From assembly GCA_024760905.1 (NCBI GenBank), contig CM045751.1, positions 10,806,001 to 10,870,000 of the forward strand: a stretch of DNA of 64,000 bases. Direction: 5' to 3'. The first letter of the stretch is position 1; each line of letters opens with the position of its first letter. Positions 22,861 to 35,714 of the stretch are shown one piece after another. The translations under genes and the position numbers were made by a program. The notes under the pieces were generated by a model, which saw only the letters and a list, made by a program, of their open reading frames with translations, searched no databases and was not told the origin of the DNA. Source of the DNA: Plotosus lineatus. Taxonomy: Eukaryota > Chordata > Actinopteri > Siluriformes > Plotosidae.

Positions 22861-23284
22861 ACATCAACGCTGTCATATTGCGCTATGATTAAGCTGAGAC
22901 ATTAGAAACCCTTTAAAATAAATAAATCCCACAACCTGACCAATGTCAACAAAACAAAATATAATTTCCACGAGACTCACATTCTCTTTGTGTAATACAT
23001 TCCTCAGTTTTATTTCCACAAACTTAATCTTTGACTTAAACTGCAAAAGGATGCTGTTGGTTATAAAATGATCAAAGAATAAGTAGTTACAGAGGATTGG
23101 AGGGCATCACATACTCACCTCATAGTAATCACTTAGTCTATCACAGTTCACATCACATAATTATGATCACAACTTTTATTTTTGCTATTCTGTATTAATC
23201 CTACACATGAAATTTTTGCCTCCCTATTTAACCCATCCATAGAGAACACACACTTGAAGCAGTGGGCCACCACACACATTGGGA

Positions 23285-23457
23285 GCACCCGGAGAGTTGA
23301 AAGTTTGGTGACTTGCTCAAGGGCACTTCCATCATAAAAGTGTAGGACGAAAAGGTGCAGCTCGCCCACCCATTTTTCCGGCTGGTTCCGAAATCGTGTC
23401 AGCAACCTTTCAGTGCCACAACTGCTTCTGTAACCATTAGGCCACAGCTGCCCCCTT
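23285..23457 (-). mobile_element. tRNA-derived SINE-D copy
   Basis: Minus-strand reading starts GGGGGCAGCTGTGGCCTAATGG (A-box-like) with AAGGTTGCTGACACG, then reaches CCCTTGAGCAAGTCACC. It is a tRNA-head SINE different from SINE-A. Confidence 0.55.
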
Positions 23458-23764
23458 TTCTACCTGAAAAGGAAACTTCAGAGTCACACGCACACCTCTC
23501 AGCAAAATCAGAAATCAGACTTCATGTTGTGGCAAGCTTGCTTTCAATACTAAACTAATCCGTTTCTGCTGAACGATTGAGGTTACATACTATACAAGTT
23601 TGCTTTCTGCCTCCACACCCCCACACACCTCTACAAACCATTCAGCACCACCCAAGCTACAAGTATCAGTGTAGAAAAACACTGAATAGACTATAACGGT
23701 GAAAGTATGTACATGAACATGAATGACATGGATGGGACTGATATGGGATAGTGTAGATTGGAAG

Positions 23765-24912
23765 GAAAGGTAAGGTGCAGCAGGGGACCGAGTTCAATAG
23801 GACGACAGCTGTGGGGACAAAGCTTTTGCTAAACCTGTTGGTTTTTGTCTGAAGGCTCCTGAAGCGCCTTATGGAGGAGAGGAACTGAAAGAGTCTGTTG
23901 GCAGGATGAGAAGAGTCCCTGAGAATGCAGCACGTCAGACATCTCTTCTTGTGGACAACCTCAATAGCAGGAAATGGAGTCCCTGTGATGCGTTATGTGG
24001 TTTTCACCACCTGCTGCGATGTCTTGCGGTCAACGACGGAGCAATTCCCATACCAGACTAACACAGTTGGTCAGGATGCTTTCTATGGTGCAGAAGTTAA
24101 ACCAGGATGTCATCAGACAGGTGGTTCTTCTTCAGGGTACTCGAACAGGCAGTGATGGGCCTTCTTGATCAACCTGGAGGTGTTGGTTCTCCCAGATGTG
24201 GGTCACCAGGAATTTGAAGCTGGAGACAGGTTCCACAGCCATGCCGTTGATATGGATAAGGTCATGAGTGTCCCCCTTTTCCTTTCTGAAGTCTACAATG
24301 AGCTCCTTGGTTTTTCTGGTGCTCATGAGCAAGTTGTGAGCAAACCATGCAGCTAGGTGCTTTACCTTTTTTGCCCTGCATTCAGACTCATCGTTGTGAC
24401 TCATGAGCCCAATCACTGTGTTGTCATCTGCAAACTTTATGATAGAGTTGGATCCAGACATAGGCCTACAATCATGTGTGAAGTGGAAGTAGAGGAACGA
24501 GCTCAGTACACAGCCCTGAGGTACGCCAGTGTTGAGTGTGATGGTAGAGGAACAGTTCTGGCCTGACCTAATATACTGGGGTCTGTTGGTTAAAAAGTCC
24601 ATGATCCAGTTGCAGATGGAGGGAATGGCGGTGTTGAATGCTGAGCTCAAGTCAACAAACAGCATTCTTGCATACATGTTCTTGTTGCCCAGGTGTGAGT
24701 AAACATAGTGCAGCGCTGTGGATACAGCATCCTCTGTCTTCATGTTGCTTTGGTATGTAAATGGATGCTGGTCTAGTGTAGGGGGCAGACATTGCCTGAA
24801 GTGTGCCAGGAACAGTCGTCAAAGCACTTCATCACAATGGGTGTTAGTGCAATAGAGCAGTAGTCATTCAGGTATGTCGGAGAGGAGTGTTTCGGTACTG
24901 GCATAATAGATG
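23765..24912 (-). mobile_element. L2/Jockey-type LINE fragment
   Basis: The minus strand carries the palm, thumb and C-terminal region of a reverse transcriptase of the CR1/L2/Jockey group. Coding similarity extends both sides of the open frame at 24132-24743, with frame breaks and an internal deletion. The sequence runs straight into a CA/TA microsatellite at its 5' edge. Confidence 0.7.
24132..24743 (-). pseudogene. Reverse transcriptase fragment, L2/Jockey-type
   Basis: Visible motifs: MLFVDLSSAFNT (palm, first aspartate), a deletion of the expected 20 or so residues, IPSICNWIMDFLTNRPQ, GVPQGCVLSSFLY, the active site IIKFADDNTVIG, and KTKELIVDFRKEKG with the following HINGMAVEPVSSFKFL. 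These are in family order. The frame is lost after SFKFLVTHI, and the segment from there to 23765 continues in other frames. The endonuclease and the 3' end are missing, so this is a dead copy. Confidence 0.75.
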
Positions 24913-24942
24913 CACACACATACACATACATACATATACACA
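24908..24942. repeat. (CA)n/(TACA)n microsatellite
   Basis: CACACA and TACATA units at the edge of the LINE fragment. Confidence 0.85.
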
Positions 24943-26361
24943 GGAAAATTCACAAATAAAACACACTTCCCCACCACGGGAACTTTAAAAGAAATTCTGG
25001 ACTCAAAACTGCATTTCTATCAAATATATTTTTTGTACTTGTGCATGCCTTTGGCTTGTGGGAGGACAGTGCAGGAAACAGAAATTCCCTCCCAAACCCA
25101 GGACCTTCTTGCTAGAAAGCAGACATGCCAACCACAATGTCACTCAAACGAGACCAACATTCACCAACTATGCAAATAAATACAACAGTGTGCATGGTGC
25201 ACCACATGGAAGTCTTTGTTTACGGTTCATCCTCTGAGTGGCCATTTTGATTTAATGTCCGCTTCGGAATAAAAAGTTGAGGAGAGCCTCCCAAGATTGC
25301 GCATTTTCTTGGAGGCCTATTAAAATGTGGCATTATATCAACTTGTACTTTCTGGAACCTTTTGTAGTTCCAGCACCAATTTACACCTCTACAAATTAGG
25401 AACTCTCACAATGTGGCGTTAATCTCATCACTCCACCCTTCAAAGCACACTCAAGACATTCACTGAGTGCACTGATTTTACCGCAGCCTTTCTGTGCCAG
25501 TTCACTTTGCTCAGCTCTTCATGGCCTCGTGTTCTGTTACAAGGGTGAGACAGAGCGGCTCACTGCAGTGAATTAACTGATCAGGAGCATCATATCAAGA
25601 AACAAATTTACCATTGTTTGTGTTTCTCTACTTTAAATAATGGCCATAAGAAGCAAAACACTTGCATACTCAAAGTTGCTGTATTCTTTGTAATTAATTT
25701 TACATTAGTTTTTACATTAATTTTACCAGCCAAATTGGTAGAAGTTACACATTTCATTAAGATTCTTTACAAGTAAATAAGTTGGTCATCAAGGACATCC
25801 GTCGCTGTTCACACAGTGCTATGTGAGTGAAATAAACATTTATGGATCAACGAGCAATCATTTTCTGCTAGCAATAAACTCCTTTCCCTGGATTTTATAT
25901 TTCAAGTTTTACCAGGTTTCTGAAATTAAAATCGTCCCTCATCCGCTTTGTTGTCCAGGTTGCCATCATTAAATGAAAAAGATTTGGGTAATTTAATTAG
26001 CATATATTGTAGATATACATCCTATAGCATCCTGTATCATCTGCTGCTCGCATCAGAGAACTTCCTAGGAGAATTAGTAGATGAGTGTTGCACTTGTACA
26101 TCTTTAGTCTGGAAGCACAAGAAAGCAGACACGTAGGTGGAGCTTGGTATTTCAAGTGGGAGGCTAAAGAATCCTGCAGCACAGAGAGGGAGAAAAAGGG
26201 ATCACTTCCTGAAATTACAAGAAAGGAAGGTAGGTTGGCGAGTGAAAAAAAAAAAGGGGGGGGGGGATTGGTGGGGGGTTTGGACGGAATTCAGAATCTG
26301 TCTCGGGTCAGTCGACAGCCTGTCAAGAACCAAGTGGTCAGTGTGCGTGTGCTCTCTGTAT

Positions 26362-26412
<51 letters not shown>

Positions 26413-28332
26413 CACTACCCAGTGATTTGCAAATATGCTGTGCGATTCAGGTGGACCTGATTCAGCGAGTGCTCATGAAAAGCCCTTTGTGAGACCTTTC
26501 TTTACTCCTCTAGGCCGAGTGTTCCCCCAGCTCCCCTGATCAGCCTGGAGATCCAGGACAAATCATTATGCAAATATATTTATCTAAAAAAAAAATTTCA
26601 ATAAAATACACACACACACACACACACACACACTCTCCAAAGGGCTAATACAGTATTATGAGATTCTTTTTCAATCGTTACACTAAGTTTAGACTGTTCG
26701 CTTTTTTTAAACTTAAAACAGAAAAAAGTTGTGTGTGTGTGTATATATTATATATATATATATAAATAAATTATTTATTTTTTTAAATTTCATATGAATT
26801 TCAAATATTATTAAAAGTTTGATCCTGAATAAAATAATAATAATATTAAAAAAGTTAAAATCATTAAAAGTTTCCAAACTTAAAAATGATAATATTCCCC
26901 GACATTAAAAAAATCCATTTTTTGGGTGGGGGGGGGCAGCACCTGTCTGGGACTCTATTCTAGAGAAGCCACAAACCGGTTCTTACATTTGATGATAAGA
27001 ACAAATGTTTAAATTACAGTATTCTGTTATTATATTTATCACAGCTCCTTGAGTGTGGATGGAATAAAGCACTCAGTTTCTGTGCATGTATAAACTCAAT
27101 TGTATGGAATAACGTCCTTGCTAATTGACTGACACACACACACACACACACACACACACCATTGCGTCATTATTTATGGAACTAAAAGGAAATGTCAGGT
27201 TTAGAACTCTGTCTTCTCCATACTGTATAATCACATGGTGTTTAGAGAGCAGCTTTTAAAAGCTCAGCTACATCAAAGAGTAACTGCAAAGCCTTCCAAA
27301 TGAACAACGACAATACAAATAAATTTAAAATGGAATTTAAGTAATTGTCCGAGTGGTAATAAAACACAAAATTAACTTATCTACCAATCACAAACTCACA
27401 CACACACACACAGTCTCTTATGGTGGTTTAACTGGAGTTGGCTTTCGCAAGAAATAGAATGACATCACAAATCAAGTGCACTCAAGCCATCAGCTATACA
27501 AATTCAATGTTACAACTCTATAAACATTCAAATTTACAAATGATTTAAGAAACTAAATAAGAATTGAGGATAAGCAAATAAAATGAACTTGTTCTCAGAA
27601 AAGATCTATAGTTATAGAAACAAGTGTTTTAACAATATCAATTATTACTTTTGGTGTCACTGCAACTTAATTTTAAAGCAAAAATATGGGACAAGCGGTA
27701 CAAGTATGGTCATGGCAAAAACCATGGTACAAGGCCCTGTTTGTTTGGGGTTTTCTGTTTTGTTTTATAAAGTGTGACCCAACATAATTCCAAACTGACA
27801 GGAAACCAACAAGCTGGGGGGAAAAGCATTCCAACCAAGAGAACACCATCTCAGCACCGACCGCAGACTGGCCGGAAGCCTCTTTGGACTACTCTACTCG
27901 TCATTAGACTAAAAGCACCTCTGGGTCCATACAAAAAGAAAAAAAAGAAAAGAAAAACCCCTACACAATGAATCATCACTCATCTTTTGAAACAAATATT
28001 AAAAAATCTGATATTTTTGACACACCATTGCGAGCACCACCTACCATGCCTCAATTGCCTTGATCACTGGAGATGTCAAACGGATTATTTTAAATTTCCA
28101 GAATTTCTTTAATGAATTACAGAAATTGTGTTTTTAAAAAAATAATGAATAGATTTGGCTTTCGATTGTACTGGCTCCCAGCATCGCTCATAAAAGCTGC
28201 ACAAAGCATTTTTATTTTATTACTCGACAGCTGCCTCCATGCCAATGATGAGAATCAGACTCCAGAAGGGAATACATGAGTCATCCTGAAACAACCTCTA
28301 AAACAGCTTTCAGTATTTCGCATACTGTAATA
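24943..28332. other. Intron 1 with several microsatellites
   Basis: (CA)n at 26365-26410, 26609-26632 and 27133-27160, (GT)/(TA) at 26730-26765, G/A runs at 26248-26268. No coding or dispersed repeat recognised. Confidence 0.5.
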
Positions 28333-28535
28333 CAGGGCTTCCCATCCTGTTCCTGGTGATCTGCCGTCACGAAGACAGTCACTCTAATCCGACCGTTCAA
28401 CCTTCTCCTTCTACAACACTACAAGACCTGGAAATGAAGACTTAAAAGCGATGATTGGATTTTGTCATATGGGCCCCATTTAAGGTTGGAGGGAAAACCT
28501 TCAGGAAGGTAGATCACCAGGACTGGACACCCCTG
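28333..28535. mobile_element. hAT-type MITE
   Basis: Begins CAGGGCTTCCCATCCTG and ends CCAGGACTGGACACCCCTG, imperfect inverted ends. Flanks CTGTAATA (28325-28332) and CTGTAACA (28536-28543) match at 7 of 8 positions, as expected for a hAT 8-bp duplication with one later change. Confidence 0.7.
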
Positions 28536-28662
28536 CTGTAACACATCCCACATCACTAGTTTGTTCAGACAAGTGGTTTGTACCAGGAGTACAATCAGGA
28601 TTCAGTGTAAATGTCGAAAAGCTGACATAACTAAATTGGTCACCACATGTAAAGTCTATGGA

Positions 28663-29005
28663 CTTGCAGTGGTGGTCTAGGGCGCTGGATCGCTGATCCA
28701 AAGGTTGGGGGTTCGATTCCCACTCTCCACAAGGTTGTCACTGTCCTCCCCAGTGCAGCTAACTGGGTTATCAAAGGCCGGCCATGTCTCTCACCGTCTA
28801 TGGTGTGAGGCATGTAAAAGAACCATTGCTGACTTTCGACAAGAGTAGGCTGCAAAGCCGGTGGTGTGTTTTCCGCCCTGATTGGCCTGGCGAGCTGTCC
28901 AGGGTGTACTCTGCCCTCGCCCGAAGTTTGCTGGGATGGGCGCCAGCCTCCCCGCGGCCCTAATTAGAATTAAGCGGTTACAGAAAATGAACTGAACTGA
29001 TGAAT
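28663..29005 (+). mobile_element. SINE-A, tail type II
   Basis: Head TGCAGTGGTGGTCTAG, GGTTCGATTCCC B-box-like, AGTGCAGCTAACTGGGTTAT, and tail with GCCCTAATTAGAATTAAGCG then AACTGATGAATG. It abuts the TIR element that starts at 29018. Confidence 0.8.
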
Positions 29006-29017
29006 GTAAACTTAGTA

Positions 29018-29852
29018 CAGTGGTACCTTGACTTGCGAAATTTAATCCTTTAAGCGGGCGAGCTAGTACGCCGAAAAGTTTGTTCAATGAAACAATTATT
29101 CCCATAAGAAAAACCAGAAAACCAATTAAATCCTCCCAAACTCATAACCTGCAACAAATATATATATATTTATTTGACCGAATATATTAAAGATAAATAT
29201 GTAAAAACAAAGATTTCATAATAATAAATGGAAATTAACATTAATAATAAAACAATAAGTTAACTAACCCTTCCGATCATCAACTGCGGCGAAAATGTCA
29301 TGCGAGCAGGCAGGTAGTGGTGCATAACCAGAGAATTTTATGCGTGTGCATGCTACGAATGCCAGCGAGGAAAGGCTCGTGGTGAGCTCCCACAAGGCAA
29401 GTGTTTTGCAAATAGTCAGGGGGGCACTGTATGATGCCAAGGGGTGGGGGGGGCACGTATGACCCTGGGGAACATGCTTTTTTTGCCATACTGTACTAGA
29501 ATTAAGTGTAATTGCACATCCACTCCAGTAGTAGTTGGCAGTGTCGCTCTCATTGTCACGCAATGATGTAAGGGGGGGGGGACTGAGCAAACAATATGAA
29601 GTACAGTAAATACTATTTATATATGCGAGTGTGGGGCGTGAAATGTTTTTTTTTCCTTTGTAGAGAAACACTGCACAAGAAGTTCTTGGAGCATGGAGGA
29701 ATACGAGGCTAATCGGCATGGAAAAGCCATTTCCCCAGCAGAGCTCGTAAATCAAAATTTTGCTCGTTGGATGGGGCAGATTTTTGGTGGGATTGAAGCT
29801 TGTATCATGGAAAATTCGTGATAAAAGACACTCGTAAGTCAAGGTACCAGTG
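29018..29852. mobile_element. TA-flanked Tigger/mariner-type element, non-coding
   Basis: Left end CAGTGGTACCTTGACTTGCG and right end CTCGTAAGTCAAGGTACCAGTG are inverted partners; TA flanks at 29016-29017 and 29853-29854. At 835 bp no transposase is recognisable, so it is a non-autonomous or decayed copy. Confidence 0.75.
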
Positions 29853-30197
29853 TAGTTCTTCCTATATATTTGGTTTAACTTTTTTTTTTTTTGAAACACA
29901 TTTACCATTTAAAAATTCTTAAAAATATGCTCACACTCCTTTGTAATACACACAAATCCGTGTTATGACTTTTAATTAAACAAACAAAACAAAACAAAAA
30001 CACTGACAATGAAGGCTTGATTCATTAATTTGGACACAAATCACAAATTCAAAAGAAAAAAAAAGTAATTTTTAATATTGCAAGACAAGCCCTTTCGAGA
30101 ACAAAATATTTATTTTGGGATAAATTAAGACTAACTCCATCAAATAAAACAAAAATTCAATCCACAAAATATATAACAGAACAAAAGTTTTTACATC

Positions 30198-30535
30198 AGA
30201 CCCACAGCCCAGAAAAACCAGGGTCATGGGGAAGCTGGCGCACATCTCAGTCGACTCTGGGCGAGGACAGGGTACACCCTGGAGAACACGCCAGGCCATC
30301 GCAGGGCCAACACTCACACAACCATTCATACTCGCACTCAGACCTTGGGGTGATTTGCAACAGTCAATTAACCTATGGTGCTTGTTTTTGGACTGTTGGA
30401 GGAAACCAGCATACTCCAAGGAAACCCATGTAAGCACAGGGAGGAACATGCAAACGCCACACAGAAACGCCCGAGCTTCTTGCTGTGATTCGGATGTGCT
30501 AACCACTACGCCATTGTGCCGCCGTAATACTGTGT
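30198..30535 (-). mobile_element. SINE-F (tRNA-head, tail-II-like) copy
   Basis: Minus strand: GGCACAATGGCGTAGTGG head, GCAAGAAGCTCGGGCG, TGTGTGGCGTTTGCATG, CACAGTCCAA-like block, then GCCTGGCGTG and GGGTGTACCC. The same order occurs at 31084, 55739, 60225 and 63690. Its 3' part (cctggcg...ggtgtac...) is shared with tail II of SINE-A. Confidence 0.7.
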
Positions 30536-31083
30536 TAATTTGTGTGAAAATATTCACCTTGTTTAAATTTGTAGCTTTTTCAGAGTGGAATAAATTATCA
30601 GTTTACAACAGTGGTCATGGTGTGTTCCTCACAACATTTACAAAATGTTGTATTTTTTAGGATCCCCAAATTTCCACTTTGCTTCAGTAATGTCTGCTTA
30701 CTCATAACAGCAATCGCAATAAAGAACAACAACAAAAAAATTTCCAACTTGTTTCTGAATGCAGCAATTTGTTCCACGATATGTACACATTAGATGCATT
30801 GAAGTATTTAGGGTGACGTGTTAGAAAGCGAGTCCATATGGGGGAGGGGTGGTGTTAATACTTTAATAGACATACTGTATATGACAAATGAATGAAGTTT
30901 TCAGCACACATACTCAATGTGGAAGTGATGTCCACTCTGAGCTCATCTCCGAGCTTGTTTTTGCTTGTCTAGACACACACACACACGCAGATTAGGAAAA
31001 GCGGTGTTTTTGCGTATGTGTCTGCATGCGCGAGTATTTTTATGTGCATTTATTCTATTTAATGTGTGCAGGACATGACCAAA

Positions 31084-31336
31084 AACAGCATATATTAATT
31101 CATTCATTAATTATCTAAACCACTTAATCCTAATTAGTGTCACGAGGAGGCCGGCACCTATTTCAGCCAACTCTGGGTGAGGGCAGTGTATACCTTGGAC
31201 AGCTCACCAGGTCATCACATGGCCAACAGTCACACAATCGTTCACACTTACACTTAGAGGCAATTTGGAACAGCCAGTTCGCCCACTGTGCTTGTTTTTG
31301 GACTGTGGGATGAAACCCAAGCAAGCACAGGGAAAG
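31084..31336 (-). mobile_element. SINE-F fragment
   Basis: Minus strand: CTGTGCTTGCTTGGGTTTC, CACAGTCCAAAAACAAGC, GGCCATGTGATGACCTGG, GGGATTAGG-like tail with TAATTAGGATTAAGTGG. Its head side is cut off by the SINE-E element at 31337. Confidence 0.65.
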
Positions 31337-31660
31337 TAGTAGTAGTAGATTTATATTGCGCTTTATCCATCCTGAATATTATGCTCAAAGGGCACTGGGG
31401 AGTGTTCAGTTAATGATGATAACTCTTCATTGTCAAAGTACATTACATACATGGAATTTGTTGGGTTTTTTTTGTGCTCTGGGCACCTGTCGCCACTGTG
31501 CAGTGCCAGTTATTGTGTTGTTCTATCCTTTGATGTGGAGCGCCAAGCAGGAAGCAACAACCGCCAAATTTTAACGTCTTATGGTATGACGCAGTCGGAT
31601 TCGAACTCCGACCTTCCAAAGGATAAAGCGGACGCTCTCCCAACGGAGCTAAATCCCTGG
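31337..31660 (-). mobile_element. tRNA-derived SINE-E with (CTA)n tail
   Basis: On the minus strand the head is GGGATTTAGCTCCGTTGGG (A-box-like TAGCTCCGTTGGGAG) and GGAGTTCGAATCCGAC (B-box-like), and the 3' end is AAAGCGCAATATAAATCTAC followed by CTA units (31337-31348). This is a clean SINE layout different from the other families. It seems to lie inside or beside the SINE-F fragment. Confidence 0.6.
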
Positions 31661-31779
31661 AAAGGATGCGATAGGAACCTGGGCCATTTGTAGAACCATG
31701 CTGATGACACAAATAAGTGATGGCAAAATCACAGAGGTCATTGCTTGGAGCTATTTTTAATAATAATATGTAATAGTAG

Positions 31780-31968
31780 TATGCTGAGGCTGGAACTACC
31801 AGGCAGAAGACCTAGAGGAAGACTAAAGAGGAGATTTATGGATGTGGTGAAGGAGGACATGAAGGTAGTCGGTGTAAGAGAAGATGATGCAGAGGATAGG
31901 GTGAGATGGAGGCAGATGATTCGCTGTGGCGACCCCTGAAGGCAACAGCCGAAAGGAAAAGAAGATAC
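31780..31968 (+). mobile_element. RTE-type LINE, short 3' fragment
   Basis: Codes in frame for LRLELPGRRPRGRLKRRFMD and ends WRQMIRCGDP before TGA, then CAGCCGAAAGGAAAAGAAG. Only the last 45 or so codons and the short 3' end are present, so it is a severely truncated insertion of the same family as 14679-15541 and 43365-44530. Confidence 0.8.
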
Positions 31969-33225
31969 AGCCACACAAATATAGGCATTTTAGGTCATCT
32001 GGAGTGTTCAGAATCATAGTTTTCTTACAATAGTCCTACGTTTGCCTTTGGATAAACCAATGAGACTGATATGACACTAATTGAGCCAACAACTTATTAC
32101 CAAGATTTTGCAGGTTGCTTCTGAAAGAGGCTTATGGGGTAATGGTTGCAGCTCAACAATCCTGTTACTGCAGGATCATCTCTTCTGTATCGTGCTTTCC
32201 CTGCCCAATCATACAATTTTCAAGACATGATTATCTGTTATTTACCTAATTAGTTCAGTCAGGTATATATAAAGAACAAGAAAATGTCGACGACAGAGGC
32301 ACTTCAGAACTGGGGTTTGGAATCCACGGGGTAAGGAAATTTTTTTGCCAAAAACATTCATCCAAAATAAACTCCAAAGGAGGGCTACATAAGAGAAAGA
32401 AAAGTCTTGGTAACACTGAAGAAAAATGATCTGGACCTGAAGATAGCTATTGGTTTTAAACTGGCTACATCGGTAAACTTAATTCAGTATATTGTTCATT
32501 TGAACACTTCAACATGACATCAAACGAAATACATCAACATACAAAGTCAAAGCAAACCTACAGGAGTCATCTTTATCTCTGCAGCTGGTCAAATCTCTAC
32601 ATCTTGCACTTGGGTGTGTACGCCATCAGTTTGTGCATTTGTTACTTTACACGACAGCAAAAGTTATCAAGATGGAATGCAGGCGCATGGGTCAGTTACT
32701 CCTGTCCATCAACCAAAGACAAACATCCTCTTTTTTTGGATTTCGTGGATAAACAGACCCTCCAGCTGGTTTCTCAGCCATTACATGTAATGCACGCTGA
32801 AAACGGCAGAGTTCTTCCAAAGTTGATAGCAACGATTGTACGGAGTGCTTTTGGATGCTACAGCTTTAAACATTAATGAAACTACAAAACACAGACCTAT
32901 TCCAAAATGTCCTTTCCACATTTGAAGTGGAAATAGAGGAGTGTCCTGTCTGCTGAATGCACCCCAGACCTCGTCAATATCGGTCCCTGATCTCACGGAT
33001 GCTGTTCTTGCCAATCGAACACAGAGCCACATAGAAAAATCAAGTGCAAAGCCTTCCAGCAGATACACCTTTGTTGACATTTTCACTCTACACATACACA
33101 ACAGACAATATATATAAGGCAGAAACCTGTATTTAACCAGGTGATAACTCTGATCATAAATCGGTCATGTGCTTAATGGTTGTGTAATGTTACTTGTAGT
33201 GTGTCCTTACAACTGAACAAGCACA
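31969..33225. other. Intron 1, nothing recognised
   Basis: Open frames at 32514-33101 on both strands show no family motif. Confidence 0.4.
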
Positions 33226-33410
33226 GAGCTTCTCAACCCTGGTCCAAGAGGACCCCATGTCCAGCACATTTTAATTCTCCTTTGCTCAATCACACCCTCT
33301 CTGTAAGAATATGAAGCCCTGTTAATTCGTTGAGTATTTGAATAAGGGGTGTGGGTAACAAAGAATATACGAAAGTGTGAAAGGCAGGACCAACATTGGG
33401 AACCCCTACA
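33226..33410. mobile_element. hAT-like MITE, boundaries uncertain
   Basis: GCTTCTCAACCCTGGTCC at the left and GGACCAACATTGGGAACCCC at the right are inverted partners of hAT type. I could not settle an 8-bp target duplication. Confidence 0.5.
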
Positions 33411-35341
33411 CTAGTGCATCCTTTTAAACATCTAAATATAGTCCAAATAAGATTACCCTGAGTACAGCTTTATTTCATGAACATCATTTCAATTTTCAAA
33501 AATGTATTAGAAAGCCATAGCGCATTCTATTCCTCAACTTTTCCACTGACGCATCAAATTCAGATCAAGCAGAAATTATTTATAACTTGTTTCTGAGGTA
33601 CTGCAGTTTAGATTCATTTAATCCCACCCGCTTCCCTGGAATCAAAATGTAAAAACTTAGCAATATAATTCCACTCCTGGAAGTAAACTTAAGATCCCTA
33701 CTTTGTGATCTGCTACTCTAAACTGCCCCATCATCTTTACTCCAAAATGTTCCATGTGATTTAAAAATCATCATTTCTGAAGATTTGAAGATGTACACAG
33801 ACAACAGGATGCATGGTGAAATCTTCCCAGTCAAGTCAACATACCAGGAATATTTTAGTTATCACAGCACCAATAAATGGGATGGAAATGTTCCCTAAAC
33901 CAGTGGGTTGTTTTCAGAGAAGCGGGCAGCATGACGGCGCAATGATGAAGGGCAGATACACTGTGCTGTGCCGCACTGCAGTTCTACCCTAGTAGCTTCG
34001 GCAGACTTCCCTACGCCAAGCCTGGCAGTCATCCAGCATCGGCTCAGCTTCAATCTCGCGACGCTTAATTAAAAAGAGGTGCATGGCCACAGGGAGGCCT
34101 GACACACACAGAAAAGAATCACAGCCTCCCGAGCAAAGCCCAAATACAGGACACACACCCTACATATACCCTGCTGTAAGGAGATGGGATCTGTCATGCC
34201 ATGTTCAACAGCATATAATGTTGACAGGTATGATCGACAAATGTGTACCAAAAAACAATGCCTTATTTAAGACAGAGCGGGTTTAGATGTAAAAATGTAT
34301 TTATTTTAATAAAAGAACAACCCAAAATTCACTTGATCCTTAAATCCTGAAGAAAAGCACTTTTACCACAGGGATGACCACAGAATGTTTTATCCAACAA
34401 GGCTCCAAAGAAGTGATAAAGTAAACAAGAGGAAACTAAGCCATCTCATTGTATTACCATCCTATGCACAGTACAACATAGTAGTGGAAGGAGGAAAAAT
34501 GCTTTATAAAAGCCTTAGATACGGAAAGATGTACCAGGTTTGCTGCCTCATAAGCACGAGACACATCCAGGACCTTTCACAAACACAGCTCATGGCAGAC
34601 TGCTGAGAGCAAATGTGACAACAGACCGATGCAGTGACGCCACAGCATCATATTACACTAAACAGAGTTTAAAAAAAAAAACACAGTAGAGTGCTGGCCC
34701 CGAGCTCAGATGCTGTTATTATTAGTACACGGCCTGCCCAGAAAGCGTGGTGGAGACAGGGCAGGATCAGCCATCGCCCCTTGGTCCTGTTTTTGGCGGG
34801 AGATTTCTCTCCACCCACTGTCTGGACAATGACCCTGACTTGGGCCAAACAGGAAACTCTTGTCCACAAAACACATAATTCCTGAACAGTGGAGTTTATT
34901 TTGAGAAGCATGACTATTTCACAAAAGACGAAAATGTACACACAAACAGCAAAGGAGGTTTAATCAACAAATATATCCCATAATAAACAACCTATCACAC
35001 AAGAACACCATTTCCTCTGGGTCAGATATGAAGTCCTAACAGCATACATGCCTTTAAAGCAGAAGAACATTCCACTAGCTGGTCAATCCTCACTGGAAGT
35101 GGAAGCCTTCCAACCAATTAGAAGCCACATGTGACGGTCCACTTAAAGGCTGAGATCAATGGATTAAACATGTGGAATCACATGTGGCTCTACTTAAGTT
35201 GGAATGAACATCAAGATCAGACTTGGGTCTTGGTGAACAATACTGGACACTAAAAATGACAAACAAATTAATATGGTTAATGCTTAAAAAACAAAAATAT
35301 GACTAGCCTACCTTCAAAAAAGGAACAAAAATACAAATATA
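33411..35341. other. Intron 1, nothing recognised
   Basis: No feature seen except short A runs. Confidence 0.4.
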
Positions 35342-35714
35342 CAGGGATTTGTGCTTCAATTCATGCGGCTTCAGTGCACCAAGTTTTTTTGTTTTATATT
35401 CATCGAATTTAAAAAAATTAAGGACGAATATGGGAAAAAGTGAAGGAAAAATGCTGCAAAACAAAGCCAATTATGCAAAAAAAAACAAAACCCCAAAACC
35501 TCCCAACAAAACTAGTTACATTTTTGTGAGGTGCGCACCTGCACGCATCTGTATGTATACTTACATCTTGTGCATTATTTTTAAATGTTTAATTGTTATG
35601 ATAAGCATTTATAGCATTGACAGAGGGGGGTTGGGGGGGTGGATCCTAGTTCGCGGATTTTGGTGATCGCGTGAGAATCTTGGTCCAATTACTGCGGAAA
35701 GTGAGGAATCCCTG
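35342..35714. mobile_element. MITE M1, complete, TA-flanked
   Basis: Starts CAGGGATTTGTGCTTCAATT, ends GTGAGGAATCCCTG, TA at 35340-35341 and 35715-35716. At 373 bp it is shorter than the 2702-3217 copy and in the opposite orientation to it. Confidence 0.7.

Noticed and set aside
29264..29908. Minus-strand frame of 214 codons inside a TIR element
   Set aside because: No transposase motif, and it runs past the element's end; non-standard start.
31545..31650. Possible tRNA gene on the minus strand (TTCGAATCC loop)
   Set aside because: The acceptor stem and anticodon arm do not pair convincingly, and a SINE body and tail follow; called SINE-E.
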